Assembly (NCBI RefSeq): GCF_016509475.1
Contig: NC_057346.1
Location: forward strand, 90,961,967 to 91,025,966
Source of the DNA: Prionailurus bengalensis
Taxonomy: Eukaryota; Chordata; Mammalia; Carnivora; Felidae
Length of the DNA stretch: 64,000 nucleotides
Direction of reading: 5' to 3'
Positions within the stretch are counted from its first letter, which is position 1. Each line of letters opens with the position of its first letter. Below the pieces are notes generated by a model that made no database searches, was not told the DNA's origin, and saw only the letters and a list, made by a program, of their open reading frames with translations. Below are positions 33,846 through 44,595 of this stretch, in pieces. Made by a program: the position numbers and the translations under genes.

Positions 33846-33967
33846 AAAAATTATGTATGTATGTATTTTTGTATTTAAAGTAAGCTCTGCGCCCAACATG
33901 GAGCTTGAACTCATGACCTCAAGATCAAGAATCACATGCTCTACTGATTGAGCCAGCCAGGCACCCC
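33846..33967 (-). mobile_element. Older CAN-SINE (short carnivore subtype)
   Basis: Antisense copy of a shorter, more diverged subtype: AAGTAAGCTCTGCGCCCAACATGGAGCTTGAACTC, GACCTCAAGATCAAGAATCACATGC, then GATTGAGCCAGCCAGGCACC. Flanking CTTTTGATAATAATTT (33596-33611) and ACTTTGATAGTAATTT (33971-33986) look like its original target-site duplication. The left copy is now separated from it by the second SINE. Confidence 0.85.
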
Positions 33968-34047
33968 AACACTTTGATAGTAATTTAGTTTTTATTTTCT
34001 GGTATGTAAAATTTAAATGGGCTAATTTCTTCGAAAATGCAATCTTG

Positions 34048-34082
34048 ATCGCTTCTCGGCCTTTTGGCTAAGATCAAGTGTA
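34048..34082 (+). pseudogene. RNU2: U2 snRNA micro-retropseudogene (first 35 nt)
   Basis: ATCGCTTCTCGGCCTTTTGG through GATCAAGTGTA is identical to the first 35 nucleotides of U2 snRNA, the spliceosomal RNA that pairs with the intron branch site. Only the 5' end is present; it stops inside the branch-point-recognition segment. It is bounded by a perfect 15-bp direct repeat AAAATGCAATCTTGA at 34034-34048 and 34083-34097 (one base is shared with the insert). There is no poly(A) tail. This is the structure of a 3'-truncated snRNA retropseudogene. Too short to make a functional RNA, and no snRNA promoter is visible. Confidence 0.95.
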
Positions 34083-34097
34083 AAAATGCAATCTTGA

Positions 34098-34580
34098 AAA
34101 TAAATTGTATGAGTATTGAAAAATAAAAAATAGGGACTTAAAATCTTGTGTTGAAATAGTAGTAAGTCTGAAAGAACAGAAGTTGTAAGAAAGTTGGTAT
34201 CAGAATACTCTTCTAAAGCTGCTCATGATGGGATATGAGTTGACAGATAAGCTTGAAAGGTAATATAATCTATCTCTATGGGGTTCCATTGGGTATCACA
34301 CAGCCTCAAAAAATCTCAAGTTCCATTGAGTTGACTAGTCTAATTTTGCTCTATGTTACCACAGTTCTCTAGAGTGGAAGTTGGTGGGGTTGAATGTAGA
34401 GTGCTGAAGTAGAAGTCCTTGCACATAATAAACGTGCATTAAATTCCACTTTCAGGATGCAACCCTAACAGTTTTATGCTTTTCTAGGTACAACTGTGTT
34501 CTTACGTAAAAATGGACAGGAAGCTTATGTGATAGGCTTCACTTTAAGAAATTTTAACAAAAAAGCTAGATTTAAAAAGA
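34098..34580. other. Non-coding stretch
   Basis: No recognised element after the U2 insert. Confidence 0.5.
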
Positions 34581-34584
34581 CTAT

Positions 34585-34790
34585 ATTAAGTGTTGGCAAT
34601 GAAGTAAAACACGTGACACTTTCATATACTGCTGGTGAGAGTGTGAATTGCTATAACCACTTTCAAAATTCTTTGCCAGTATCTAATCAAGTTTAACATT
34701 AATAGATTCTATAACCAAACACTCCACTTCTAGAGATATACCTAACAGAAATGTTTACATGTGTGCATGCAAATATATGCATAAGAATTA
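34585..34790 (+). mobile_element. Old L1 fragment, left of SINE
   Basis: Sense ORF2-end remnants: AGTGTTGGCAATGAAGTAAA, ATACTGCTGGTGAGAGTGTG and CACTCCACTTCTAGAGATATACC. The element resumes at 35018 after a SINE. Confidence 0.8.
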
Positions 34791-35017
34791 GGAGCACCTT
34801 GGTGGCTCAGTCGGTTGAGCATCTGACTCAGTTTTGGCTCAGGTCATGATCTCTCGGTGTGTGAGTTCGAGCCCCACATTGGGCTCTGTGCTGACAGTGC
34901 AGAGCCTGCTTGGGATTCTCACTCTTTATCTCTCTCCCCTTCTCTCCCTCTCTCTCTTCCCCTCCCCTGCTTATACATGCATGTTCTCTCTCTGTCAAAA
35001 TAAATAAACTTAAAAAA
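34791..35017 (+). mobile_element. CAN-SINE (older subtype) inside old L1
   Basis: Sense copy from AGGAGCACCTTGGTGGCTCAG to the AATAAATAAACTT tail, with GCAGAGCCTGCTTGGGATTCTC in the middle. It splits an old L1. The flanking duplication is short (AAGAATTA / AAGAATATT). Confidence 0.93.
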
Positions 35018-35455
35018 AGAATATTCATATTAATATTATTATTAATGGCACCAAACTATTGACGCAAATCTGCTTTAGCAGAATAATGGATACATAAATT
35101 ATGATATATTCATCTGATGACATATAATGTACAATAATGTATAGTGATCCATGATAATGATGTATAATGTAGCTACATGCTATAAAAAATTATGAATGAG
35201 CCCATTTATATTTCATAAGCAGGCAGAGATGCTTATCTATAATGATATAATGATTTTGAGAAGAGGGAAGAGTTAGTGTTAGGGATGAAAAGGGAGATTT
35301 TGGGGTGCTGGTAATATTTTCTCTTTTGCTCTATGTGGCAATCACATAAGCATGTTAACTTTGTAATAATTCATTCAATGGTACAATTATATTTGGCCAC
35401 ATTTCTATATGTATACTATACTTCGAGATAAATGTTAAAATAAAAAATGATGTTG
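35018..35455 (+). mobile_element. Old L1 3' end, right of SINE
   Basis: Continues the L1: GGCACCAAACTATTGACGC, GCAGAATAATGGATACATAAATTATG, GCTACATGCTATAAAAAATTATG. The 3' UTR remnant ends near ATAAATGTTAAAATAAAAAATG. Confidence 0.75.
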
Positions 35456-35523
35456 TCAAGAATCAACCAAAGCATCAATCAAATGTGAGAGTAAAGATCT
35501 TTTGCAAAAATCACACAGCATTT

Positions 35524-35556
35524 AAAAAAAAATTTTTAATGTTTATTCTTGAGAGT

Positions 35557-35605
<49 letters not shown>

Positions 35606-35767
35606 CATGAGTGGGGGAGGAGCAGAGAGAGAGGGAGATACAGAATCTGAAGCAGGCTCCAGGCTCTGAGCTGTCAGCACAGGGCCCGACGCAGGGCTCA
35701 AACTCACGAGCTTCCTAGATCATGACCTGAGCTGAAGTAGGATGCTTAACTGGCCCCAGGTGCCCCC
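35524..35767 (-). mobile_element. CAN-SINE with GA expansion and damaged head
   Basis: Antisense copy with a perfect 17-bp target-site duplication AAAATCACACAGCATTT at 35507-35523 and 35768-35784. The tRNA-like head has lost the usual CGACTGAGCCACC block (it reads TTAACTGGCCCCAGGTGCC). The CT tract is a GA microsatellite at about 35557-35600. Confidence 0.95.
35557..35600. repeat. (GA)n microsatellite within SINE
   Basis: A nearly pure GA run with one AA interruption. Confidence 0.95.
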
Positions 35768-35784
35768 AAAATCACACAGCATTT

Positions 35785-36690
35785 TTAAAACTTTACTGAG
35801 ATATAATAGACATGTAACATTGTGTAAGTTTAAGGTGTACAATGTGATGATTTGATACACATATATATTGCAAAATGACTACCACAGTAGGGTTTGTTAA
35901 CACCTCTATCACCTCACATAATTACTATTTTTGTGTGTGCATTTGCTGAAAACATTTAAGATCTGTTCTCTTAGTAACTTTAAAGTATATGATACAGGAT
36001 TGTTAACTATAGTCACCATGCTGCATATTAAATCACCACAACTTATTTACCTTATAACTGGAAGTTTATACCCTTGATTAACATCTTCCTATTTCTCCCA
36101 CTCCTGACTCTTGGCAACCATGATTCTACTCTATATTTCTGAGAGTAGATACATGTAAAAAAAGAACATATAAATTAGATCATATAGTATTTGTCTTTCT
36201 CTGTCTGACTTCTTTTACTTAGCATAATGCTCTTAAGGTTTATCCATGTCACAAATGACACAATGTCCTTCTTTCTCATGGATGTATAATACAATATATA
36301 CATATAATATATAGCAAATATATATATATGTGATAAGGAATATTATACATGTATATATATATACACATATATATACATATATAAATATATATATATGCAC
36401 ACACATATATACACACACACACATACCACATCTTCTTTGTTCATTCATCCGAGGAGGAAGACTTAGATTGTTTCTATGTCTTGGCTATAATGAAAAATGC
36501 TGCAATGAGTGTGGGAGTATAAATATCACTTTGAAATACTTATTTCATTTCCATTTGATATATTTCCAAAAATGAGCTTGCTGTATTATATGGTAGTTCT
36601 AGTTTTAATTTTTGAGGAACTTCTGTACTGTTTTTCATAGTGACTGTACCGATTTGCTTTCTTACCAACAACAAACACAGCATTTTTAAG
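35785..36690 (-). mobile_element. Old L1 (L1M-type) 3' region
   Basis: Antisense: ACTGAGATATAATAGACATGTAACATTGTG, TAAGGTGTACAATGTGATGATTTGATACAC, AACATCTTCCTATTTCTCCC, then ORF2 remnants (ATTCATCCGAGGAGGAAG, GGTAGTTCTAGTTTTAATTTTTGAGGAACTTC). AT/CA repeats interrupt it at 36295-36424. Confidence 0.85.
36295..36424. repeat. AT-rich tandem tract with (CA)n end
   Basis: Alternating TATATA, ACATGTATATATATATACACATATAT and CACACACAC blocks that fold back on themselves. Confidence 0.9.
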
Positions 36691-36699
36691 GAAACTACT

Positions 36700-37475
36700 T
36701 GTGTTTATATCCTGGAGAAATGAAGGTGCAAACCATGAATCATGCACATTTAGGATCCAGGAAGAAAGAATGGTTTGAGGGAATAATAAAGGGAAGTTCA
36801 GCCTGACAATCATGCTTAGAGAATAAGAGTCCTTTGCAGAGAAAGAGACCAGAAGACCCCAGGAGGGTATTTAAGAGATTTGATATTATCCCAGAGAAAT
36901 GGAAAAACTTAAGAATTCAATAAGGGTAAATAATGCAAGAAAACATTAAAGACCAGTAGAAAAATCAGGATAAAAGGCCACGTAAAAAGAAAATATAACT
37001 AGAGAACATTGCTTGGCCCTGCCACAAATGGTACTTACATGGTCATAATAATATAAGCCCTGTTTATTATTGTCCAGATCTTGAGACTTAAATTTGGTTG
37101 CAGAACAGAAATGTGAAAATAAAATTCTGAAGACAAAAGCCTGGAGGCAGAAGTGTGTATGAGGAGTGGAAAGACGGGTGGGAACATGGGCACTGTGTCT
37201 TAAAAAGTATTGTGACAAAAGGTTCCGGCTATTGGCCAGTTGGTTGGGGCTGAAATGTTGGAGTGCATTATTTCAAGCCAGAAAATGGAACCAATTAAAA
37301 AAAACCCAAAAATATATTAGGAGGGGAATGGGAAAATGGTCTGAGTTAAATCTTTATCATTTCATAGTGTCAAACAATAATGTTGCACAATAATTAACCA
37401 AGAAATAGTAAAGTGAGCAAATCATTGAGTGATGCAAAGCCCTCATGGAAAACTGAAAAAAAAAAAAGCAATTCG
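36700..37475. other. Non-coding stretch
   Basis: No recognised repeat; short frames on both strands only. Confidence 0.45.
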
Positions 37476-37479
37476 GAGT

Positions 37480-37625
37480 TAAAAGTGGTTATTTCTGGAA
37501 GTAGGACTTAGGAGTGGAGGTGGGTATAAGATAGGGGACTACTTATTTTCCCTACAAGCCCTAATGTACTATTTGATTTTTAAAATGAAGTGTAAGTTTT
37601 CTGAAAAATGTAATTAAGTAAATTT
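37480..37625 (+). repeat. Possible old LINE-like fragment
   Basis: AGTGGTTATTTCTGGAAGTAGG followed by a GGGGACTACTTATTTTCCCTA block and AATGTACTATTTGATTTTTAAAATG resembles the 3' part of an ancient dispersed repeat. Family uncertain. Confidence 0.35.
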
Positions 37626-37704
37626 TAATGGTTCCTCCAATGTCAATGTTTCTGTTTATAAAATTTTGTTTATAATTTGTCAAGATTACATCTATGTAAA
37701 AATC

Positions 37705-37767
37705 TGTTTTCTATTGTTGGCACAATTAATTACCATAAACATAGTGGTTTAAAAAAGCACAACTCTA
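37705..37767 (-). mobile_element. MaLR LTR, left of SINE
   Basis: Antisense MLT1-type LTR end: TTGTTGGCACAATTAATTACCATAAACATAGTGGTTTAAA. It continues at 37991. Confidence 0.75.
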
Positions 37768-37990
37768 GGGGCACCTGGGAGGCTCAGTTGGTTGAGCATC
37801 TCGCTCTTGATTTTCGCTCAGGTCATGATCTTATGGTTCGTGGGATTGAGCCCCACCTCGGACTCTTCACTGACAGTGCAGCACCTGCTTGAGATTCAGG
37901 CTCTCCCTCTCTCTCTGACCCTCCCCTGCTCACGGTCTCTCTCTCTCTCTCTCAAAATTAATAAATAAACTTAAAAAAACACAAAAAAAT
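37768..37990 (+). mobile_element. CAN-SINE (older subtype) inside LTR
   Basis: Sense copy from GGGGCACCTGGGAGGCTCAG with CTCTTGATTTTCGCTCAGG to an AATAAATAAACTT tail. The interrupted host is a MaLR LTR; CACAACTCT / CACAACTTT at the junctions is the likely target-site copy. Confidence 0.93.
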
Positions 37991-38471
37991 CCTACACCCA
38001 CAACTTTATTATCGTAGAGGTCTGTGCTTTAGAAGTCTGACATGGTCTCAGTGGGCTCATATCAAGGTGGTAGCAGGGCTATGTTCCTGTCTGAAGGCTC
38101 TAAAAGAGAACCCATTTCTTTGACTTTTCCAGCTTTTTGAGGGTTCCCACATTTCTTGGCTCATGGTACCCTCAGTTCATCTTCAGAGTCATCAATATCA
38201 AATCTTTCTGACTCTTTTTCCATCACCAGCTCTGTCTCTTTCTTTCTTTCTCTGTTTGTCTGTCTCTGATTGACCAGGGAAAATTCTTTGATTTTAAGGA
38301 CTCATGTAATTGGGTCCATTTGGATAATCCAGGATAATTCTTTTTATCCAACATTCATTACTTTAATCAATTTGTAAAATCCTTTTTTTTTTTTTTAGCC
38401 ATTTAGGGTAACATATTCATAGATTCTGGGAATTAGGGCATGGACATCTTTCACACCATTATTCTTTCCCA
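37991..38471 (-). mobile_element. MaLR (MLT1-type) LTR, right of SINE
   Basis: Antisense continuation: CACAACTTTATTATCG, ATCAAGGTGGTAGCAGGGCTATG, AGGACTCATGTAATTGGGTCC, GATAATCCAGGATAATTC, then GGGAATTAGGGCATGGACATC. Solo LTR, no internal genes seen. Confidence 0.75.
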
Positions 38472-38474
38472 CAA

Positions 38475-39235
38475 AACAATTTAAAACTCAACTGTACCAA
38501 AAGTTATCCACAACTCCACCATACTAGTATATCTGGGGGGGAAAAATGAAAGCTCGTAATTATAAAATTAAGATGATGAAAATAAAGCCAACCTCATGCT
38601 AAAACTCTTCCTGTTCTTCCCTCAGAAGATAGAGGTCTGTATATGTTTCTCAAAAGGTTTTGTTTTGTTCCTATTGGAGATATTTTAGCAGATCAGGATG
38701 AACACATGTATTTGGTGTGAGAAGGCATAAAGTGGTCAGATCTGATGGAGTGAGATTTAAGAGTAGAAATAGAGTTTGAGAAGAGGTTTCTGCCTATGGG
38801 ATTTATGTGTCCTCACCTGCATGTAACACTCCAGATGCCGTGGGTTGCTTTGGATACTGTGCACACTCTACACTTAGAGAGTGCCCTGGAAAAGGAACCT
38901 GATAGGATCTCTGAGGTTGAACCACTGTGAGTATCCTTGAACCCACCCAGCGTTGAATGTCCAATTAATCCTAGGACTGGCCCTGAGGAGTAGGTACAGG
39001 CCACAGAGAATGATCAGCAAAAATGTTATGTCCTTGGGCTGAGAATGCAGACCCTCTCCCAGTTCTCTGTTTTGTGCTCTTAGGATTCTTGTTAAAGCAT
39101 AGAAACTCCAAATGAATTGGTGGAGGGCTCAGAAGATGTCTCTCCTGATAGAAACCACTGTTTCAGGGTAGGGAAATGGATTTTGGATGTAATTTTGCAT
39201 TACTGCTCCAGAACATACTAGATCTGTAGCACTGA
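38475..39235. other. Non-coding stretch
   Basis: No recognised element; includes a GGGGGGAAAAA run at about 38536. Confidence 0.45.
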
Positions 39236-39239
39236 GTAA

Positions 39240-39350
39240 TTTTTTTTTCATCTATAACTCTCAAACTTCTCTGTAAAATGAGAATTGCAAATGGTTTCTC
39301 CAAGGCTGTTGTGATGTTTAATGGGATAGCATATAAGATTCCTTTTCTTA
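39240..39350 (+). repeat. MIR fragment
   Basis: Sense MIR 3' half: CTGTAAAATGAGAATTGCAAATGG, AAGGCTGTTGTGATGTTTAATGGGATAGCATATAAG. Confidence 0.6.
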
Positions 39351-39474
39351 TTGCTTTGTTCATGACATGTCTAAATGGTATTTGACCAATTTTGGCTGAG
39401 TTATAACTCACATTATCTAACACAATGAATACATATGTCCCTATGTGTATGAAGAAAACTAATATATTTTTTAA

Positions 39475-39650
39475 ATCTATTATATCTCAGGAGTTTTGTG
39501 AGATGTGGATGGAATACAAAATGAATAAGATTCATTATCTTTTCTCAAGTTACTTAAACTTTAGTTGAAGATACAGGATGTAAACAAGTAAAATAGTACA
39601 ATATCTAAATATCAATATGAGACACACTATACAAAGGTAACTTATAATCT
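39475..39650 (-). repeat. L2 fragment
   Basis: Antisense L2: GGATGGAATACAAAATGAATAAGATTC, CTCAAGTTACTTAAACTTTAG, GATACAGGATGTAAACAAGTAAAATAGTACAATA. Confidence 0.6.
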
Positions 39651-39654
39651 TAGG

Positions 39655-39775
39655 AGGCATACGTGCTGTAGACTGTCACCACTATTACCAGTAGGACTAA
39701 GAATAATGACTCATAGGGAAAAGGAAGAAGGCCCCAAAGTGGACTTTTCAGGGATATTGAAGACAATTCTGTTTA
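39655..39775. other. Non-coding stretch
   Basis: Nothing recognised. Confidence 0.45.
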
Positions 39776-39779
39776 AATA

Positions 39780-40060
39780 ATTTGAATTACTAAATCTTCT
39801 AAATAATTATTTAAGCCAAGGAAACAACTTTTATTTTAAACCATTGATTCTTACACAATAAAAGCTTAATTAGTCAAACTGTTTAAGCAATGATGTTCTA
39901 ATTGGATTATCTGGCCCACTGAGGGTTAAGTAATCATTTACACTTCAGCGCTTGCTGAAATTCCTTTTAAAATGGTCACGTTCATTTTCCTGCCTTAAAC
40001 AATAGAACGTTGTTTTAAAAAAGTAATGGATTCTGATGGCAGGATGTTATAGGACATCAT
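39780..40060. promoter_or_regulatory. Candidate conserved non-coding element (speculative)
   Basis: Repeat-free and AT-rich, with repeated homeodomain-like cores (AATAATTATTTAAG, GCTTAATTAGTC, AAGTAATCATTTAC) and AACAATAG SOX-like sites. It lies in a gene-free region. Whether it is conserved cannot be judged from one sequence. Confidence 0.22.
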
Positions 40061-41410
40061 GGAATTGCAAAAAGGTTGACTATTGAGATGGACAATCAAT
40101 GATCCTAAAATACTTCAAGAACACTTTTTGGCAGCTGCTAACTTAATACACAAGATTTTTTGTCTTGTTTTTGTTTTTTGCTTCATTGTCTTGGAGATAT
40201 CTTTGTGATTAGACTTTTTCTGAAAGCAGAGTCAGCAAAATATTCCAGTACACTGAAAGCCACAGTTACCTGGATTCCAGTAAATCAGGATATTTCTCCA
40301 TCTGTTAGGTGAATACTGATGGAAAAGGGTTCTGCTATATTTGACACCAAACTGCCAGCTTGGATTTAGAGATGAAAGTTTAAAAAATGCAATATAGCAG
40401 CCCCAGCTCTCAGTGCCAACTGCACGGATCAATATCATTTGTACACCACAGTGAGAGCATTTGTTAAGAAATCTCCCTGCCTCTGAGTCCCAGGGAGAGA
40501 ATAAAGCTTCATACTTTGGGTTTACATGGCAGTTTTCTCTATGGATAGTAGTGAGCCCTTGTGAAGTCTAAGTGCAACTTGGGGGTGTGAGGCTTGCTCC
40601 TACCCCCTCTCTGAATTTATAGATATTGACTGATTGACTTTGGAGCTAAGGAGCTTTTTTGAAAAATCATTTCCTTGGGGCCAACACCTGTTAATGCAGA
40701 CCTACGCAGGCAGGACTGATTGACTGAAGGGCACCTAAAGAAAGCCAAGTTGCTATGGTATACTGGGGGGGGGCAGTGGGAGAGAATCAAACCTGAATGA
40801 TAGATAATAAGCCACAGGGCCTGAGGGTTGGAGGAAGAGTGGTACTGGGGAAAGTATGGTGCCTATAACTCAGGTATTTATACCCTTTGATGGCGAAGGT
40901 TGTATATGTTGAATATATAGAAACAAAAATTAATGTATAAGTGCTCCCAACCTTATCCTCCTTATGACTCTCTATGTGTGATAGTGATTGTTTAACTTCT
41001 TTCTGCTTTTATTAGATTTACTCTTGAGATGTGTGATTTAGAATCTTGAGAATAGATAGAAATTCTCTAGTTGGCTAGAACTTAAGGGGGAAATGATACA
41101 TGGCAAGGTGAAGGTTGTGTTTAAGATGGGCAGCTTTAAAGGAGAACTAGAGAAAGAACTGGAAGATATGGGGCATGGAAAAGCAATGTTTAGGGCAGAA
41201 AGGGGTCCAGTTTTTGTGTGACTGAAAGCTTATACAACTATTGGGATCCTCTTTGAAAGAAAGAGTGTGAAATTATGTAAAAAAATTAGGTATGAAAGTG
41301 AATATTTATTTAGAAAGAGAAAATAAATCAAATGAATTGCAAATGTTAATGAGCTTTCAAATATCACAAACACCATTAAATATATAATAATTTTATTAAT
41401 TATTGTACAC
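40061..41410. other. Non-coding stretch
   Basis: No recognised element over about 1.3 kb. A G8 run lies near 40765. Confidence 0.45.
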
Positions 41411-41414
41411 AGTA

Positions 41415-41765
41415 ATGTGAATATGTAAAAGCCTTAACCTCCAATATGACAGTATTTGGAGATGGAGCCTTTGGGAGGTAATTCCAGTTAGATTAGGTCA
41501 TTAGGGTGGGATCTGAGAAGAAGAGACACCACAGAGCTCATTGTCAATCTGTCTTTAGCATGTGAACAAAGAATAGGTCACATGAGCACACAGTGAGATA
41601 GCAACCACCTACAAGCTAAGAGAAAAAGGCCTCTGAATGGAGGCTGGATTGCCAGGCCCTTAATCTTAAACTTCCCAGACTCCAGCACTGTAAGAAATAA
41701 ATGTCTGTTGTTTAAGTCACTTAGTCTATGGTATTTTGCTATGGCGGCATAAGCAGACTAAGACA
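41415..41765 (+). mobile_element. MaLR (MLT1/MST-type) solo LTR
   Basis: Sense LTR: ATATGACAGTATTTGGAGATGGAGCCTTTGGGAGGTAATT, AGATTAGGTCATTAGGGTGGG, CACTGTAAGAAATAAATGTCTGTTGTTTAAGTCAC, ending TATGGCGGCATAAGCAGACTAAGACA. No internal region. Confidence 0.88.
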
Positions 41766-41769
41766 TGTT

Positions 41770-42525
41770 TATAGTAGCATTTTTCTCTCTATATATATTT
41801 TTGACTGCATGCATTGAACATTTCTTCATGTGAAAATATACGATTTTTGTAATATTTTCAGTCTTACCATGGTTGATTAAAAAGTGTATTTATTCTCAAT
41901 AGTTTTGATGCATAATATACATGACTTACCTCATAGATACACTCATTGTTTTATAGGTTTGTGCCCTAAAGGAATTCTGATAAATTCTATTTTCTGTTTA
42001 CCACCAAAAAGGCAAAAAAAAAAAAGTATGGTATTTTTATAATAATAAGTGCCACATTGTTAAATATTTTCCAGAACAGAAAGATTACTCTGTTTCTTAT
42101 GCTTACAATTTTACATTTTTGGTGATTGGAAGAATTTTCTACAAACTAGGTTCAGGGCCTCCTATTTCAAACCTGGTTTCTCCTCCACTATCTACACAAT
42201 TCTGGTCCTGTGTTTATGACAGTGGGTGAGTACTCCTGAAAGCCATTCCCAGTGGGGAAAGCTAGAGATAACAGTAAGCCACATAAGCGTGTTCCACTCA
42301 AACTATAAGTGTCTGATATGCAACTCTTCCTTAGATACCCAAAGTTGCCCCCAAATTCCAAAGATTCTCCTAGTTACTCCATTGCTACCTGACATGACAG
42401 CAGGCATGGCAAAAGGGGAGTCAGACTGTGAAGAGACAATCTTAAAGACTTTTCACTTAAATATATTACTTTTCCAAATTTTACAGGAACATATGGGATC
42501 ACACTTCTAGAGTCTTTCCTTCCCT
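41770..42525. other. Non-coding stretch
   Basis: A sense 94-codon frame (42226-42510) has no domain. An A12 run lies near 42014. Confidence 0.45.
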
Positions 42526-42529
42526 AGTT

Positions 42530-42830
42530 GATCTTTTGCTTAGTTGTCTTGTCTACCATTGAAAGTGGGTTTTGAACTCTTCAGCTATGTCCATTGAATT
42601 GTCTGTATCTTCAATTTCTGTCAGTTTTTGCTCTGTGTATTTTGGGTCTCATTGTTAGGTGCATATATGGTGTTGTATTTTCCTGGTAGATTACTCTTTC
42701 ATCATTATCATTATAAAATATTCCTCTTTATCTTTAGTAATATTTTGTTTTAAATCTATTTTGTCTGATATTAGTGTAGCCACTCCAGTTTATATCTTTT
42801 CCAAGGGAAGTGGTAATTGTCAGTTTGATA
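42530..42830 (-). mobile_element. Old L1 ORF2 endonuclease-region fragment
   Basis: Antisense L1 phrases: AAGTGGGTTTTGAACTCTTC, TTTGGGTCTCATTGTTAGGTGCATATATG, TTTTAAATCTATTTTGTCTGATATTAGTGTAGCCACTCCAG. These correspond to the ORF2 5' third, now frameless. Confidence 0.82.
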
Positions 42831-42853
42831 TTGCCTAAGGTGCAATATCATTT

Positions 42854-43068
42854 TTTTTAACATTTATCTATTTTTGAGAGGGAGAGTGAGAGGGACAGAA
42901 TGTGAGTGGGGAGGGCAAGAGAGAGAAAGAGAGACACAGAATCTGAAGCAGGCTGCAGGCTCTGAGCTGTCAGCACAGAGTCCAATGTGGGACTCAAACC
43001 CACGAATCACGAGATCATGACCTGAACCAAAGTCAGACGCTTAACCAACTGAGCCACCCAGGCGTCCC
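42854..43068 (-). mobile_element. CAN-SINE (felid type)
   Basis: Antisense copy ending ACTGAGCCACCCAGGCGTCC. The flanking repeat TCATTTTT is short. It inserted next to the old L1 fragment. Confidence 0.94.
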
Positions 43069-43279
43069 TCATTTTTATTTCTATATCAAAAATTCATCAT
43101 ATGTGAGGAAGCAGAAAACACCATTAATATTAGAAAAATAAATATCGTATCATTGGGAATAACCTTCATTTTTTATTCTTATTTGAGTTTTGGTCAGTGG
43201 AGATATGCTATTTGGATAACTGTGTGATGCAATAATTGTTTGGATGAAATGTATGAAAAAAATAAAGTTCTACTTTGGA

Positions 43280-43494
43280 GGGGTGCCTGGGTGGCTCAGT
43301 TGGTTGAGCATCCGACTTTGGCTCAGGTCATGATCTTGCAGTTCGTGAGTTCAAGCCCCGCATCGGGCTCTGTGATGACAGCTCAGAGCCTGGAGCCTGC
43401 TTCAGATTCTGTGTCTCCCTCTCTCTCTGCACCTTCCCTGCTTATGCTCTGTTTCTCTCTGTCTCTCAAAAATGAGTAAACATTTAAAAAGTTT
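43280..43494 (+). mobile_element. CAN-SINE (felid type)
   Basis: Sense copy from GGGGTGCCTGGGTGGCTCAG to a short A-rich tail. Flanking AAAGTTCTACTTTGGA (43264-43279) and AAAGTTGTACTTTGGA (43495-43510) differ at one base. Confidence 0.97.
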
Positions 43495-43649
43495 AAAGTT
43501 GTACTTTGGAATTCTTCTTTCTAGTTTAGGGTGAGGGAGGAGGCAATGTAGGTTAGTATTTTTCTTTATCTGGAGTTCAACTCCACTGACATAACCAGAG
43601 CTTGTTTGTATGAGAACAACTTCTGTAAAGTTTCATCATCATCTAGACA

Positions 43650-44010
43650 AACTAGACAAGCAAGTCCCAAGCTAGACATCTTGGACTTATTCACGATTCT
43701 TCTTGTTTTCCCATATTTCACATCAGGACAGATGTGTCTTTAGCTAAGAAGTCTTGCCTCATTTATCACTGTTTCTGAGATTCTCCTTACCTTTCTACAG
43801 AAGTCAGTAGCCTCTATACTCCCTCTGTATCCTCAAAACAGTTTTTATACTCATATTATAGCAATTCTTTCATTGTACTGTGATTCCCTTCTTTGTATCT
43901 GACTTCCCAATGACAATAGATGGTGAATTCTAAGAGTAAGGACTATTTGTTAATCTTTGTGTCTTCCACACCTGGTATATGGTATGTGGTACATGCCTAA
44001 TATATGTGTA
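43650..44010 (+). repeat. L2 fragment
   Basis: Sense L2: CTAGACATCTTGGACTTATTCACG, TAAGAAGTCTTGCCTCATTTATCAC, then AGAGTAAGGACTATTTGTTAATCTTTGTGTCTTCCACACC and GGTACATGCCTAATA. Confidence 0.75.
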
Positions 44011-44330
44011 GACCTCTTGAAAACTTGAATATGAGCATCCGATGTATTTAACCAGCTAGTACTAGAGAGTTTATTTAGAGACTAAAAAAGTAAAAAGTAG
44101 AAGTATTTGTCCCAGATGTTTATGATTATGAATGTCACCTTAAAACTTAGGGGGAAATGGATGAGCGTAATATATGAAATAATTATGTATTTAATATTTA
44201 ATCATTGAGATACTCTATATTCATTAAGACAGTAATTGGCATATGTTCCCTTTGGCTTTTATATACTGCTAGATGAAATTGTAGATATTAACATATACCT
44301 AGGTTTTATTTGAAATGACTGTACACCAAA
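44011..44330. other. Non-coding stretch
   Basis: AT-rich; nothing recognised. Confidence 0.5.
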
Positions 44331-44336
44331 TACAGT

Positions 44337-44453
44337 TGGCTCAGTCGGTTAAGCATCAGACTTCGTATCAGGTTATGATCTCGCCGGTTCGTGAGTTCGA
44401 GTCCCACATGGGGCCCTGGGCTGACAGCTCAGAACCTGGAACCTGCTTCTGAT

Positions 44454-44492
<39 letters not shown>

Positions 44493-44556
44493 TTCTCTCT
44501 GCCCCTCCCCAGCTCGTGCTCTGTCTCTCTCTGTCTCAAAAATAAACACTGAAAAA

Positions 44557-44595
<39 letters not shown>

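Noticed and set aside
34048..34082. Functional U2 snRNA gene
   Set aside because: Only the first 35 nt are present; the Sm site and 3' half are missing and no snRNA promoter is seen.
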